This document shows, one piece after another, positions 54,636 to 64,000 of a DNA stretch of 64,000 bases. The stretch's first letter is position 1. The number at the start of each line of letters is the position of its first letter. The position numbers and the translations under genes are program-made. The DNA comes from Lutispora saccharofermentans (lineage in GTDB: Bacteria > Bacillota > Clostridia > Lutisporales > Lutisporaceae). The stretch covers positions 1 through 64,000 of the forward strand of contig NZ_JAJEKE010000016.1 in assembly GCF_024363565.1 (NCBI RefSeq), written 5' to 3'. The notes beneath the pieces are model-generated. The model was not told the DNA's origin, made no database searches, and saw nothing but the letters and a program-made list of their open reading frames with translations.

Positions 54636-57600
54636 TTAATAATCTTCCTCTTCTTCTTCTTCTTCTTGGGTCTCATTCTTTATCAAATCATCTATATCCA
54701 AATCTATTTCGAAATCTTCTTCTTCTGCGTCTTCATCATAGTCATCATATAGATTGTCTTTTTCCTCTTCAACTCCACCTTTGTAGGGAAGATTTGAAAG
54801 GTCGACATCTTCGCGGGTCTCCATTTCGTTGCTGAGGTCTTCCAAGTCATCATCAACAGATTCTTTTATTGTGATTTCCTCATTTTCTTCAGAAAGCACC
54901 TTTACATCCAGTGCAAGGCTCTGAAGCTCCTTTATCAATACCTTAAAGGATTCCGGAACTCCCGGCTCAGGGATATTTTCTCCCTTGACGATGGATTCGT
55001 AGGTCTTCACTCTGCCCACTACATCATCAGACTTCACGGTAAGAATTTCTTGCAGTGTATGAGCCGCACCGTATGCCTCCAATGCCCAAACCTCCATCTC
55101 CCCGAATCGCTGGCCGCCAAATTGGGCTTTTCCGCCTAATGGCTGCTGAGTTACAAGGGAGTATGGTCCTGTGGATCTGGCGTGAATCTTATCATCTACC
55201 AGGTGAAGGAGCTTGAGTATATACATGTAGCCTACCGTAACATCATTGTCAAAGTATTCTCCCGTTCTGCCGTCCCTCAATGTGATCTTTCCTGTTCTGT
55301 CAAGATTTACATCCACAAGAGGATTATCCTCTAAGCCGCCTAATAAATTCTCCATGTCTTTTATATTATTTAAGTCGGTATCCTTAATCTTTTCTTTAAA
55401 GTGATTGAGCTTTTTATCCAGTTCAAATACGGGATCAGCCAAATATTCATTGATTATCTCTACATTTTCATCTATATTGAAGTCGCCTGGTTCTTCGTCT
55501 TCCGTATAGCTTATTTTATTCTTTATAGCTTTCAGCTGCTTTTTAACCTGAATGAATTTATTCGCAGTTTCCAGAGTATCCATTATATCATTCTCATTGG
55601 CACCATCAAATACAGGAGTAGCTATCTTCCATCCCAAGGCCTTGGCAGCCAAACCAAGATGGACTTCCAGCACCTGTCCTATATTCATACGCGATGGCAC
55701 TCCAAGAGGATTCAATACGATCTCCAGAGGCGTCCCGTTGGGCAGGAAGGGCATATCCTCTTCGGGAAGGATTCTGGATATAACGCCCTTGTTTCCGTGT
55801 CTTCCGGCCATCTTATCTCCGACGGAGATCTTTCTCTTCTGCGCTATATAAACCCTCACCAATTGATTTACACCAGGAGGCAGCTCATCGCCGTTTTCTC
55901 TTGTAAACACTTTTACGTCAACTATTATGCCTGCTTCGCCATGGGGCACTCTCAGCGATGTGTCCCTTACTTCTCTGGCTTTTTCACCGAATATGGCTCT
56001 CAGCAGTCTTTCCTCGGCTGTAAGCTCGGTTTCACCCTTGGGTGTCACCTTGCCCACCAATATATCTCCTGTTCTTACTTCAGCGCCTATCCTGATAATG
56101 CCTCTTTCATCCAGGTCCTTTAACGCTTCTTCACCCACATTGGGTATGTCCCTGGTTATTTCCTCGGGCCCCAGCTTTGTATCACGGGCTTCGGCTTCGT
56201 ATTCTTCTATATGAATAGATGTAAACACATCTTCTTTAACCAGCTTTTCACTTATCAATATAGCGTCCTCATAGTTATAGCCTTCCCAGGTCATAAAACC
56301 AATGAGCACATTTCTTCCAAGGCCGATTTCGCCATAATCCGTAGATGGACCATCGCCGATTACCTGACCCTTCTTTACTATTTCTCCTTTTTTAACAAAA
56401 GGTCTCTGGTTTATGCAAGTGCCCTGGTTGGATCTTAAGAACTTGAGAAGCTTATACCTGTCTCTGCCGCCATCATCGTTTCTTATCACTATTTCATTGG
56501 AGCTTACCTTTTCCACAACCCCGCCATTCCTTGCCAGTATCACAACACCGGAATCGATGGCTGCTTTATATTCCATTCCTGTACCCACTATAGGGGATTC
56601 AGGCTTAATGAGAGGAACCGCCTGCCTTTGCATGTTGGAGCCCATGAGAGCACGGTTGGCGTCATCATTTTCAAGGAAGGGTATCATGGCTGTAGCTACC
56701 GAAACTACCTGCTTGGGCGATACGTCCATATACTCAACCTCTGATATGGGCACGACCACTATCTCATGCCTTATCCTGGCGGTAACCTTTTTGTCTATAA
56801 ATCTTCCTTCCGCATCCAGGGCTTCATTGGCCTGGGCTACGATATAATCATCCTCTTCATCAGCGGTTACATATACGATTTCATCAGTTACTATCTTTTC
56901 TCCGCTTTCATCAATCTTAACGACCCTATAGGGCGCTTCTATAAAACCATACTCATTGATTCTGGCATAGGTACTGAGACTTCCTATAAGTCCGATGTTA
57001 GGGCCTTCGGGAGTTTCTATAGGGCACATTCTGCTGTAATGGGAGTGATGAACGTCTCTGACTTCAAAGCCGGCTCTTTCTCTGGACAGTCCTCCCGGGC
57101 CCAGAGCAGAAAGCCTTCTCTTGTGAGTCAGCTCCGCCAACGGGTTTGTCTGGTCCATGAATTGAGACAATTGGCTGCTTCCAAAAAATTCTTTGATAGA
57201 AGCGGCTACCGGTCTTATATTTATAAGCTGCTGGGGAGTTACCACATCTATATCCTGTATGGTCATTCTCTCCTTGACGACCCTCTCCATACGAGAGAGG
57301 CCGATTCTGAACTGATTCTGCAAAAGCTCTCCAACGGATCTGAGTCTTCTATTCCCCAGATGATCGATATCATCAACATTTCCTACATTATAGATGAGAT
57401 TCAGATTATAGCTTACGGAGGCCATAATATCATCAATGACTATATGCTTAGGAATAAGGTCGTGTATTCTTTTTTTAATTTCTTCCTTTATATCCGCTTC
57501 AGATTCGTATTTGTTCAATATTTCTTTCAATATGCCTAAATTTACCAGTTCCCTGATGCTTAAATCGGAAACATCAAAAGGCAAATATTTATTTATATCT

Positions 57601-58625
57601 ACAACATTGTTTCCAAGAATCTTTACCGCTCTTCCTTCAGATAATATAAAGGCTTCATTTATGCCGGCGTTCTGAATTTGCTGAGCCTTGTCTCTGGTTA
57701 TCTTATCCCCGGCTGCAGCTAAAATTTCTCCGGTTTTCGGATCGACAATGTCTTTTTCAAGTTTCTGACCGCTCAATCTTGATGCTAAGGAAAGTTTTTT
57801 ATTAAATTTATACCTTCCTACTTTTGCCAGATCATATCTCTTGGGATCAAAAAACAAGGATTCTATTAGAGATTTGGCGCTTTCAACTGTTGGAGGTTCA
57901 CCGGGTCTGAGTCTTTTGTACACTTCAATAAGGCCTTCCTCGGTATTCTTGGTGGTGTCTTTTTGCAGTGTAACCTTTATCCTTTCGTCTTCTCCAAGCA
58001 CATTTTCAATCTGTTGATCTGTACCATATCCGAGAGCTTTCAAAAGCACAGTAATCGGAATTTTCCTCGTTCTGTCTATTCTCACCCATAATACATCGTT
58101 AGAGTCCGTTTCGTATTCCAACCATGCTCCTCTATTAGGAATAACCGTTGCTGAGTGCAATCTCTTTCCAGACTTATCTATCTGCTCATCATAATAAACT
58201 CCGGGGGATCTAACCAACTGGCTTACTATAACTCTTTCAGCGCCATTGATTATAAAGGTTCCCTGATCTGTCATGAGAGGGAAATCTCCCATAAAGACTT
58301 CTTGTTCTTTTACTTCGTTGGTAGATTTATTGGCAAGTCTGATTTTCACCTTCAGCGGCGCAGAGTATGTAACATCTCTCTCCTTGCACTCTTCAACACT
58401 ATACTTGGGCTTACCATCCAAAGAATAGTCAACGAATTCCAATACCAGGTTTCCTGTATAATCTGAGATTGGAGATACATCGTTAAATACCTCTTTCAGA
58501 CCTTCTTCCAGAAACCAGTTATAGGAATTTTTCTGGACTTCAATAAGATTCGGCATATCCATGACTTCATCAATGTTTGAGTAGCTCATTCTCTGATTTT
58601 TCCCAACAGAGATTGGATGTACCAT
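54636..58625 (-). CDS. rpoB: RNA polymerase beta subunit with acidic C-terminal tail
   Basis: 1329 residues, longer than the roughly 1190-1240 usual for Bacillota. Conserved regions include the rifampicin pocket [20 protein letters not shown] and [12 protein letters not shown], and [20 protein letters not shown]. After [11 protein letters not shown] the protein continues with about 95 Asp/Glu-rich residues ending EEEEEEEDY. The rifampicin region looks wild type. Confidence 0.97.
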   Translation of the reverse strand: MVHPISVGKNQRMSYSNIDEVMDMPNLIEVQKNSYNWFLEEGLKEVFNDVSPISDYTGNLVLEFVDYSLDGKPKYSVEECKERDVTYSAPLKVKIRLANKSTNEVKEQEVFMGDFPLMTDQGTFIINGAERVIVSQLVRSPGVYYDEQIDKSGKRLHSATVIPNRGAWLEYETDSNDVLWVRIDRTRKIPITVLLKALGYGTDQQIENVLGEDERIKVTLQKDTTKNTEEGLIEVYKRLRPGEPPTVESAKSLIESLFFDPKRYDLAKVGRYKFNKKLSLASRLSGQKLEKDIVDPKTGEILAAAGDKITRDKAQQIQNAGINEAFILSEGRAVKILGNNVVDINKYLPFDVSDLSIRELVNLGILKEILNKYESEADIKEEIKKRIHDLIPKHIVIDDIMASVSYNLNLIYNVGNVDDIDHLGNRRLRSVGELLQNQFRIGLSRMERVVKERMTIQDIDVVTPQQLINIRPVAASIKEFFGSSQLSQFMDQTNPLAELTHKRRLSALGPGGLSRERAGFEVRDVHHSHYSRMCPIETPEGPNIGLIGSLSTYARINEYGFIEAPYRVVKIDESGEKIVTDEIVYVTADEEDDYIVAQANEALDAEGRFIDKKVTARIRHEIVVVPISEVEYMDVSPKQVVSVATAMIPFLENDDANRALMGSNMQRQAVPLIKPESPIVGTGMEYKAAIDSGVVILARNGGVVEKVSSNEIVIRNDDGGRDRYKLLKFLRSNQGTCINQRPFVKKGEIVKKGQVIGDGPSTDYGEIGLGRNVLIGFMTWEGYNYEDAILISEKLVKEDVFTSIHIEEYEAEARDTKLGPEEITRDIPNVGEEALKDLDERGIIRIGAEVRTGDILVGKVTPKGETELTAEERLLRAIFGEKAREVRDTSLRVPHGEAGIIVDVKVFTRENGDELPPGVNQLVRVYIAQKRKISVGDKMAGRHGNKGVISRILPEEDMPFLPNGTPLEIVLNPLGVPSRMNIGQVLEVHLGLAAKALGWKIATPVFDGANENDIMDTLETANKFIQVKKQLKAIKNKISYTEDEEPGDFNIDENVEIINEYLADPVFELDKKLNHFKEKIKDTDLNNIKDMENLLGGLEDNPLVDVNLDRTGKITLRDGRTGEYFDNDVTVGYMYILKLLHLVDDKIHARSTGPYSLVTQQPLGGKAQFGGQRFGEMEVWALEAYGAAHTLQEILTVKSDDVVGRVKTYESIVKGENIPEPGVPESFKVLIKELQSLALDVKVLSEENEEITIKESVDDDLEDLSNEMETREDVDLSNLPYKGGVEEEKDNLYDDYDEDAEEEDFEIDLDIDDLIKNETQEEEEEEEDY

Positions 58626-59005
58626 AAGTCACTCACCCCTTAATAATAAATAAAGTAAAATAGCCAAAAGCTCTCCGACCATAACTGCTTTTGGTTAACT
58701 GTAAATTTTAGCATAGCTATTTTAATATTGCCTTTTTTAGTCAATCTTATACAGCCACATGCCTAAATATAGTAATTTCTTACACCAATGCAATATATAA
58801 TATTAACATACCATCTATTGTCTGTCAATAAGACAATTCAATTACTTTTATGAATTTTGCTGTCTTCTCTAATATATTTCAACTCTGCTGTGCTTTTTTT
58901 ATTTTGTCGACATTTCCCGGGAAATATGAGTATTTGTGTCAGATCGTCTGTATATAATGTTGTCATTTTTGAAATGATACTCAAATGGAAAAGGATAGTT
59001 GTTAA
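58626..59005 (-). other. rpoB upstream region: promoter, leader with nested hairpin
   Basis: 380 bases without a gene. A consensus promoter lies at 58800-58828. In the leader (58656-58724) TAAAATAGC pairs with GCTATTTTA and encloses CCAAAAGC/GCTTTTGG, two stacked stems about 30 bases before rpoB. No T-tract follows, so a regulatory or stabilising role is more likely than termination. Confidence 0.55.
58800..58828 (-). promoter_or_regulatory. rpoBC promoter
   Basis: Minus strand: consensus -35 TTGACA (58823-58828), 17-base spacer, -10 TAATAT (58800-58805). It lies downstream of the rplL terminator, so rpoBC has its own start. Confidence 0.85.
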
Positions 59006-59030
59006 AAGAGCCGCACATTATGCGGCTCTT
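59006..59030 (-). terminator. rplJL terminator
   Basis: AAGAGCCGCA pairs perfectly with TGCGGCTCTT around a 5-base loop; the minus strand continues TTAACAAC. It is placed 4 bases after the rplL stop. Partial read-through into rpoBC is common at this position. Confidence 0.75.
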
Positions 59031-59033
59031 GAT

Positions 59034-59414
59034 TTATTTTATTTCTACTGTAGCACCTGTTCCGTCGAATTTTGCTTTTATTTCATCTGCTTCTTGTTTG
59101 CTTACGCCTTCTTTAACTGGCTTTGGAGCTCCGTCAACAAGATCCTTTGCTTCTTTTAGGCCAAGACCGGTTATTTCTCTAACTACCTTGATAACCTTGA
59201 TCTTTTCTGCACCTGCAGCTACCAATACCACATTGAATTCAGTCTGCTCTTCTGCTGCCGGACCTGCTGCTGCTGCCGGACCTGCTGCTACTGCTGCAGG
59301 AGCTGCTGCTGTTACACCAAACTCCTCTTCTATAGCTTTAACCAATTCTGCTAATTCTAATACTGTCATGTTCTTTATTTCTTCTATGAACTTTAAAGTT
59401 TTTTCACTTGCCAT
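59034..59414 (-). CDS. rplL: 50S ribosomal protein L7/L12
   Basis: 126 residues. The N-terminal dimerisation helices ([20 protein letters not shown]) are followed by an Ala/Gly/Pro hinge and a C-terminal factor-binding domain with [20 protein letters not shown]. It forms the L10-anchored stalk that recruits GTPase factors. Confidence 0.98.
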   Translation of the reverse strand: MASEKTLKFIEEIKNMTVLELAELVKAIEEEFGVTAAAPAAVAAGPAAAAGPAAEEQTEFNVVLVAAGAEKIKVIKVVREITGLGLKEAKDLVDGAPKPVKEGVSKQEADEIKAKFDGTGATVEIK

Positions 59415-59434
59415 TTTATTTACCTCCTAATATA

Positions 59435-59938
59435 TTAAGCTTCCGCTTCTTTTTTTTCTTTTATAGAATTCAACATATATGCAAGGTTTCTGACCGAGCC
59501 CTGCAATGCACCAAGCAGCATAGCGATGAGAACTTCTCTTGACGGCAGATCTCCAAGAGCTTTTACGGCGTCCGCATCCATAAAGCTGTTTTCAACGAAA
59601 CCGGCTTTAACTGCTATCGGTGTCTTTGGATTATCCTTTTGGAATTGATTTATTGTTTTAGCAGGAGCTACAACATCATCATATCCGAATACATATCCTA
59701 CAGTGCCTTCCAAGAACTCATTCAATTCTTCTATTCCTGCTTCATGGGCAGCCCTCTTAAATAATGTGTTCTTGTAAACCTTATAGTCTACGCCTGCTTC
59801 TCTAAACCTCTTTCTCAGCTCAGTTACATCTTCAACGTTTATGCCTTTATAATCGACTAACAGTACTGATTTAGATTTTTGAAGCTTTTCTTTTACTTCA
59901 TTAACAACTTGCTGTTTTGCTTCTAGATTTTTTGACAT
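59435..59938 (-). CDS. rplJ: 50S ribosomal protein L10
   Basis: 167 residues. SKSVLLVDYKGINVEDVTEL is the RNA-binding domain, and the C-terminal helix LQGSVRNLAYMLNSIKEKKE binds L12 dimers. It represses its own operon through the leader at 59980-60080. Confidence 0.98.
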   Translation of the reverse strand: MSKNLEAKQQVVNEVKEKLQKSKSVLLVDYKGINVEDVTELRKRFREAGVDYKVYKNTLFKRAAHEAGIEELNEFLEGTVGYVFGYDDVVAPAKTINQFQKDNPKTPIAVKAGFVENSFMDADAVKALGDLPSREVLIAMLLGALQGSVRNLAYMLNSIKEKKEAEA

Positions 59939-59979
59939 ATCTACACCTCCTCTGTTGGATTATTGGCCTTTTGAATATA

Positions 59980-60080
59980 CAAAAGACCTCTCCGTAGACG
60001 TAGAGAGGTCATAAACAAATTTATGATCGAACCTCGGTAGGAAATTAAGCAAAAGCACCTACTGTCTACGGTAATATCTT
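59980..60080 (-). ncRNA. L10 (rplJL) leader with attenuator hairpin
   Basis: The minus strand carries the conserved blocks ACCGTAGACAGTAGGTGC, TTAATTTCCTACCGAGGT and CTACGTCTACGG. CCGTAGAC can pair with GTCTACGG, competing with the terminator stem GACCTCTC/GAGAGGTC (59985-60010), which is followed by TTTTGTAT. This is the Bacillota L10 leader layout: L10(L12) binding promotes termination. Confidence 0.88.
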
Positions 60081-60099
60081 CAATTTTAACTCTGTGCTG

Positions 60100-60795
60100 T
60101 TATTCAACGACACGGAGAGGGTTAACTTTGATGCCAGGCCCCATAGTGCTTGTCAATGTAACGCTCTTCAGGTAGGTACCCTTTGCGGCTGCAGGTTTAG
60201 CTTTTACCACAGCTTCCATCAAAGTTTTGAAATTGTCAGCCAGTTTTTCAGTTCCAAAGGATGCTTTTCCTACAGCAACGTGAACGATACTGGTCTTGTC
60301 AACTCTGTATTCAACTTTACCGGCTTTGATATCTGCAATAGCTCTTGATATATCAAAGGTTACTGTTCCGGATTTCGGGTTAGGCATTAAACCCTTTGGT
60401 CCAAGTATTTTACCTAGTCTGCCGACTACGCCCATCATGTCCGGGGTAGCGACTACTACGTCATAATCGAACCAATTTTCAGTTTGTATCTTTGCAACCA
60501 ATTCCTCAGCGCCAACAAAATCAGCTCCTGCTGCTTCTGCTTCTTTAGCCTTGTCACCCTTTGCAAATACTAAAACTCTAAGAGTTTTACCTGTTCCATG
60601 AGGCAATACAACAACGCCTCTGACCTGTTGGTCCGCATGCCTGGGGTCAACACCCAGCTTAATGTGAACTTCTATGGATTCGTCAAATTTTGCCTTAGCT
60701 GTCTTTTGAACCAATTCAATGGCTTCCTTTGGATCATAAAGCTTGCCTGGTTCGATAAGCTTCATGCTTTCCTGGTATTTTTTACCTCTAAACAT
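60100..60795 (-). CDS. rplA: 50S ribosomal protein L1
   Basis: 231 residues forming the L1 stalk. It has [20 protein letters not shown] and [20 protein letters not shown], and ends in [13 protein letters not shown]. Full length. Confidence 0.98.
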   Translation of the reverse strand: MFRGKKYQESMKLIEPGKLYDPKEAIELVQKTAKAKFDESIEVHIKLGVDPRHADQQVRGVVVLPHGTGKTLRVLVFAKGDKAKEAEAAGADFVGAEELVAKIQTENWFDYDVVVATPDMMGVVGRLGKILGPKGLMPNPKSGTVTFDISRAIADIKAGKVEYRVDKTSIVHVAVGKASFGTEKLADNFKTLMEAVVKAKPAAAKGTYLKSVTLTSTMGPGIKVNPLRVVE

Positions 60796-60845
60796 TACTT
60801 TTCCTCCTTGTGGTAAGCGGAAATTTTATTTCCTCCCACTTATTT

Positions 60846-61271
60846 TTAGTCTTCTACGACTACTCCCATGCTTCTTGCTGTACCTGCTACCATGCTCATT
60901 GCGGCTTCTATGCTGCCGGCATTTAGATCAGGCATTTTAAGCTCAGCAATCTCTCTGACCTTAGCTTTGGATATCTTCGCTACCTTGTTCTTGTTTGGTA
61001 CTCCAGAACCGCTTTCAATTCCGACTGCCTTCTTTATTAGAACTGCTGCAGGCGGAGTTTTTGTTATGAAAGTGAAGGATCTGTCCTGATATACAGTAAT
61101 AACAACAGGTATGATCAAGCCTGCTTGCTTTGCAGTCTTTTCATTGAATTCCTTGCAGAAGCCCATGATATTAACACCATGCTGACCCAAAGCAGGACCT
61201 ATCGGTGGAGCGGGCGTAGCTTTGCCTGCAGGAACCTGAAGCTTTACTAATGCAGAAACTTTTTTAGCCAT
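60846..61271 (-). CDS. rplK: 50S ribosomal protein L11
   Basis: 141 residues from the ATG at 61271 behind GAGGAGG; the frame is open to 61289. The N-terminal thiostrepton-contact region is [20 protein letters not shown], and the C-terminal rRNA-binding domain ends [15 protein letters not shown]. Confidence 0.98.
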   Translation of the reverse strand: MAKKVSALVKLQVPAGKATPAPPIGPALGQHGVNIMGFCKEFNEKTAKQAGLIIPVVITVYQDRSFTFITKTPPAAVLIKKAVGIESGSGVPNKNKVAKISKAKVREIAELKMPDLNAGSIEAAMSMVAGTARSMGVVVED

Positions 61272-61318
61272 TGTTGCACCTCCTCTCACGGAAACTTCTA
61301 TATATGAACATATATAAA

Positions 61319-61840
61319 CTACTTCAAAGTTTCAATTTGAAGGAATTCCAATTCAACTGGGGTTTCTCTTCCAAACATTGAAACCATGACCTTTACCTTT
61401 TGCTTTTCATTATTGATTTCTAATATGGTTCCTACAAAGTTTTCAAAAGGCCCGGAAATAACTTTAACGCTGTCACCAACCCTGGCATCAAGCTTAACAG
61501 GAATCTTTTCAACACCTAAAGTTTTTACTTCCATATCGGTGAGAGGCACGGGTTTAGAACCAGGTCCGACAAAACCTGTCACACCCCTTGTGTTTCTAAC
61601 AACATACCATGATTCATCAGTCATTATCATCTTGACAATAACATATCCAGGAAATATCTTTTTCTGGGTGACCTTCTTCTTGCCGTTCTTTATCTCTATT
61701 TGCTCTTCGATGGGCACCTTTACCTCAAAGATCACATCCTGCATATTTCTATTCTCAACGATTTTCTCAATATTAGCCTTTACCTTATTCTCATAGCCGG
61801 AATAAGTGTGAACCACATACCACTTGCCTCTTTCTTCCAT
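61319..61840 (-). CDS. nusG: transcription elongation factor NusG
   Basis: 173 residues. The NGN domain ([20 protein letters not shown]) is followed by a KOW domain near the end ([20 protein letters not shown]). It binds RNA polymerase and couples to S10 or Rho. It lies between secE and rplK. Confidence 0.97.
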   Translation of the reverse strand: MEERGKWYVVHTYSGYENKVKANIEKIVENRNMQDVIFEVKVPIEEQIEIKNGKKKVTQKKIFPGYVIVKMIMTDESWYVVRNTRGVTGFVGPGSKPVPLTDMEVKTLGVEKIPVKLDARVGDSVKVISGPFENFVGTILEINNEKQKVKVMVSMFGRETPVELEFLQIETLK

Positions 61841-61886
61841 CAGTAAGCAGACCCCGTGATGAACACGATAGTCTTTCCTCCTTTTA

Positions 61887-62090
61887 CTATTTCATTAGGA
61901 ATATGTCCAATACCTTCCCAAAACCCATGTCTACAGCCCATAATGCTACTCCTATGATAAGTATAGAAACCAAAACTACTTCCGTATGCTGTAAAACTTC
62001 TTTTCTGCTGGGCCAGCTGACCTTTTTCATCTCAGCCTTTGTTTCTTTGAAATACTTCTTCATGCTAAACTTCTTAGCTGTATCTGTCAT
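61887..62090 (-). CDS. secE: protein translocase subunit SecE
   Basis: 67 residues with a single membrane helix. The conserved cytosolic amphipathic segment YFKETKAEMKKVSWPSRKEV is followed by VVLVSILIIGVALWAVDMGF. It clamps SecY. Confidence 0.96.
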   Translation of the reverse strand: MTDTAKKFSMKKYFKETKAEMKKVSWPSRKEVLQHTEVVLVSILIIGVALWAVDMGFGKVLDIFLMK

Positions 62091-62110
62091 ATTTTCACTT
62101 CCTTTACAGC

Positions 62111-62260
62111 CTATTTTGTTTCTTTATGGGTAGTATGTTTTCTGCAGAATCTGCAGTATTTATTCATTTCCAGTCTGTCAGGATCATTCTTCTTGTTCTT
62201 CATGTTGTTATAATTTCTCTGCTTGCATTCACTGCATGCAAGGGTTATCTTAACTCTCAT
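62111..62260 (-). CDS. rpmG: 50S ribosomal protein L33, zinc type
   Basis: 49 residues from the ATG at 62260 ([20 protein letters not shown]); the frame is open to 62314. Zinc ligands are in CSEC and CRFC, the C+ form. It heads the rpmG-secE-nusG transcript. Confidence 0.97.
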   Translation of the reverse strand: MRVKITLACSECKQRNYNNMKNKKNDPDRLEMNKYCRFCRKHTTHKETK

Positions 62261-62336
62261 TACGGCACCTCCCAACATTAACGCATTAATATCTTGACAA
62301 TAAAACATAAACATAGCACATTCGGGCTACCTTAAA

Positions 62337-62365
62337 AATCTATCATAATTTAATCCTTATGTCAA
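62337..62365 (-). promoter_or_regulatory. rpmG-secE-nusG promoter
   Basis: Minus strand: -35 TTGACA (62360-62365), 17-base spacer, -10 TAGATT (62337-62342), downstream of the tuf terminator and about 75 bases before rpmG. Confidence 0.85.
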
Positions 62366-62457
62366 TATTTTGTCCCTAACTTCCCTTTATATTTATCTAC
62401 AGCTGACTGCCAGCCGCATATAATGATTATTGCCAAGCTTTTTTCGTTTAATACTTT

Positions 62458-62487
62458 ACAAAAGACCAGGTTTTCCTGGTCTTTTGT
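62458..62487. terminator. terminator after tuf copy 2
   Basis: ACAAAAGACCAGG pairs perfectly with CCTGGTCTTTTGT around TTTT (13 bp), with A/T ends that suit both strands. Confidence 0.85.
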
Positions 62488-62507
62488 CTAAATAAATAAC
62501 CAATTTT

Positions 62508-63710
62508 TTATTCTATTATAGAAGCAACTGCTCCGGCTCCTACCGTTCTTCCGCCTTCTCTTATAGCGAATCTCAAGCCTTCTTCTATAGCTATCGGTGT
62601 TATAAGCTTTATCGTCATCGTTATGTGGTCACCGGGCATGCACATTTCTACTCCCTCTGGAAGTTCTATTACGCCTGTTACGTCTGTCGTCCTGAAGTAG
62701 AACTGGGGTCTGTATCCTTTAAAGAATGGAGTGTGTCTTCCTCCTTCTTCTTTGGTCAGTACGTATACTTGTGCCGTAAAGTGTGTGTGAGGCTTTATGG
62801 AGCCCGGTTTTGCCAGTACCTGGCCTCTTTCTATTTCTGTCCTTTGTACGCCTCTTAAAAGTACTCCTATGTTGTCTCCGGCTTGTGCCTGGTCAAGCAG
62901 CTTCCTGAACATTTCTACGCCTGTTACTACTGTTGTCTTCGGTGTGTCGTTCAGTCCTACTATTTCTACGTTGTCTTGTACTTTTACTGTTCCTCTTTCT
63001 ACTCTTCCTGTTGCAACTGTTCCTCTTCCTGTTATGGAGAATACGTCTTCCACAGGCATCAGGAATGGTTTGTCTGTTGCTCTTTCTGGTGTTGGAATGT
63101 AGTTGTCTACTTCTGCCATCAGCTTATGGATTGCTCCGCACCATTGGCATTCTTCGCTTCCGCATCCGCATTCCAGTGCCTTTAAGGCTGAGCCTGCAAC
63201 TATCGGTGTGTCGTCTCCGGGGAATTCATATTCGTTCAATAGTTCTCTTACTTCCATTTCAACCAGTTCGATAAGTTCTGCGTCGTCTACCATGTCTACT
63301 TTGTTCAAGAATACTACTATATATGGCACTCCAACCTGTCTGGATAGGAGTATGTGCTCTCTTGTTTGAGGCATCGGTCCGTCTGCTGCTGATACTACCA
63401 GTATGGCTCCGTCCATCTGAGCTGCTCCTGTTATCATGTTCTTTACATAGTCAGCGTGTCCGGGGCAGTCAACGTGGGCATAGTGTCTTGTTGCTGTCTG
63501 GTATTCAACGTGTGAGGTGTTTATTGTTATTCCTCTTTCTTTTTCTTCCGGTGCTTTGTCTATTTCATCATATTTTGTTGCTGTCGCTCCACCAAATTTT
63601 GATAGTACTGTGGTTATTGCTGCTGTCAGTGTCGTCTTTCCATGGTCAACGTGTCCTATGGTTCCTATGTTTACATGGGGTTTCGTTCTTTCATATTTTG
63701 CCTTTGCCAT
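62508..63710 (-). CDS. tuf: elongation factor Tu (copy 2, tRNA-linked)
   Basis: A 400-residue EF-Tu with the same sequence as copy 1, GHVDHGKTT through to [10 protein letters not shown]. Flanks match from 62504 to 63733, about 1.23 kb in all, and diverge sharply outside. It lies about 85 bases downstream of tRNA-Thr(GGT), so it is probably transcribed with the tRNA genes, as tufB is in E. coli. Confidence 0.98.
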   Translation of the reverse strand: MAKAKYERTKPHVNIGTIGHVDHGKTTLTAAITTVLSKFGGATATKYDEIDKAPEEKERGITINTSHVEYQTATRHYAHVDCPGHADYVKNMITGAAQMDGAILVVSAADGPMPQTREHILLSRQVGVPYIVVFLNKVDMVDDAELIELVEMEVRELLNEYEFPGDDTPIVAGSALKALECGCGSEECQWCGAIHKLMAEVDNYIPTPERATDKPFLMPVEDVFSITGRGTVATGRVERGTVKVQDNVEIVGLNDTPKTTVVTGVEMFRKLLDQAQAGDNIGVLLRGVQRTEIERGQVLAKPGSIKPHTHFTAQVYVLTKEEGGRHTPFFKGYRPQFYFRTTDVTGVIELPEGVEMCMPGDHITMTIKLITPIAIEEGLRFAIREGGRTVGAGAVASIIE

Positions 63711-63794
63711 TTTTTACTTTTCCTCCTTTATATGTATCGATTAAATAAAAAATTATAATCTGGTTAATAAACTCTGCCTGGTGTATCGTAAGAA

Positions 63795-63871
63795 TGGAGC
63801 CCACGACCGGGCTTGAACCGGCGAACCTCCGCCTTACCAAGGCGGTGCTCTACCTGCTGAGCTACATGGGC
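63795..63871 (-). tRNA. tRNA-Thr (anticodon GGT)
   Basis: A 77-base cloverleaf with encoded CCA. The acceptor is GCCCATG/CGTGGGC with one wobble, and the anticodon loop TTGGTAA gives GGT. It is the closest tRNA upstream of tuf copy 2. Confidence 0.93.
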
Positions 63872-63879
63872 GTATTTAC

Positions 63880-63953
63880 TGGAGCGGGCAACGGGAATCG
63901 AACCCGCACGGCCAGCTTGGGAAGCTGGAATTCTACCACTGAACTATGCCCGC
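63880..63953 (-). tRNA. tRNA-Gly (anticodon CCC)
   Basis: A 74-base cloverleaf with encoded CCA. The acceptor is GCGGGCA/TGCCCGC and the anticodon loop TTCCCAA gives CCC, which reads GGG. The T loop TTCGATT is normal. Confidence 0.9.
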
Positions 63954-63959
63954 GGTATA

Positions 63960-64000
63960 TGGTGGGGAAAGGTGGATTCGAACCACCGAAGTCTGAGACA
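63960..64000 (-). tRNA. partial type II tRNA, probably tRNA-Tyr (cut by window edge)
   Basis: The last 41 bases are the complement of a tRNA 3' part: ACCA end, acceptor TTTCCCC, T arm GTGGTTCGAATCCAC and a piece of long variable arm GTCTCAGAC. A long arm means Tyr, Ser or Leu. The ACTTCGGTGG join and the conserved position in tRNA-tuf clusters favour Tyr. The anticodon is outside the window. Confidence 0.7.

Noticed and set aside
46124..63710. The two tuf genes are exactly 16,384 bp apart, suggesting an assembly artefact
   Set aside because: The flanks are unrelated and each copy lies in its expected operon (str, and tRNA-secE), so two genuine genes fit better. The distance is taken as coincidence.

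Overview
The window comes from an endospore-forming, low-to-mid GC member of the Bacillota, most likely an anaerobic clostridial or tissierellial lineage. Four things point there: spore genes (gerM, a gerK-type operon, cwlD), purine-rich Shine-Dalgarno sites with several TTG starts, rpsD and rpoA inside the alpha operon, and a KOW-domain gene between map and infA. Nearly every gene lies on the minus strand, so transcription runs from high to low coordinates.

Region by region. (1) 1-1430: the end of an effector-binding-domain gene, a tyrosine-recombinase remnant, and a seven-tRNA array with its own promoter and terminator. (2) 1.5-9 kb: rdgB, rph, gerM, a phosphodiesterase, a methyltransferase, a zinc-binding lipoprotein with a Fur-family-type operator, an M20 amidohydrolase, and a plus-strand DUF362 ferredoxin. 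(3) 9-13.1 kb: germination-receptor genes gerKA-gerKB-gerKC plus a 54-residue membrane ORF translationally coupled to gerKC. (4) 13.2-18 kb: a group II intron sitting in the T-tract of the trkH terminator, then trkH and trkA. (5) 18.5-25.4 kb: cwlD, an M29 aminopeptidase, diaminopropionate ammonia-lyase, an FMN reductase, a folate ECF S-component under a tetrahydrofolate riboswitch, a MazG-like protein, a nitroreductase, a ribbon-helix-helix regulator and two overlapping unknown ORFs. (6) 25.4-30 kb: rpsI, rplM, truA and the ECF module ecfT-ecfA2-ecfA1. (7) 30-45.7 kb: the S10-spc-alpha ribosomal protein cluster from rpsJ to rplQ. It includes rpmJ and rpmD, which are short and easily missed, and also secY, adk, map, infA and rpoA. 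(8) 46-50.5 kb: the str operon rpsL-rpsG-fusA-tuf. (9) 50.6-63.7 kb: an L7Ae-like gene, rpoC, rpoB, rplL, rplJ, rplA, rplK, nusG, secE, rpmG and a second tuf. (10) 63.8-64 kb: tRNA-Thr, tRNA-Gly and a partial tRNA, probably Tyr.

The core of the window is transcription and translation machinery. The folT S-component lies about 4 kb from an ECF energizing module that probably serves it. The layout tRNA(Tyr?)-Gly-Thr-tuf-secE-nusG-rplKAJL-rpoBC plus a second tuf after fusA mirrors the tufB/tufA arrangement known from Escherichia coli.

I did not find an obvious new defence or biosynthetic system. The least explained elements are a palindromic intergenic repeat family (three sites), a tRNA-Leu-derived inverted-repeat element, the coupled small ger ORF, a long structured S10-operon leader, and several candidate ribosomal-protein leader structures.
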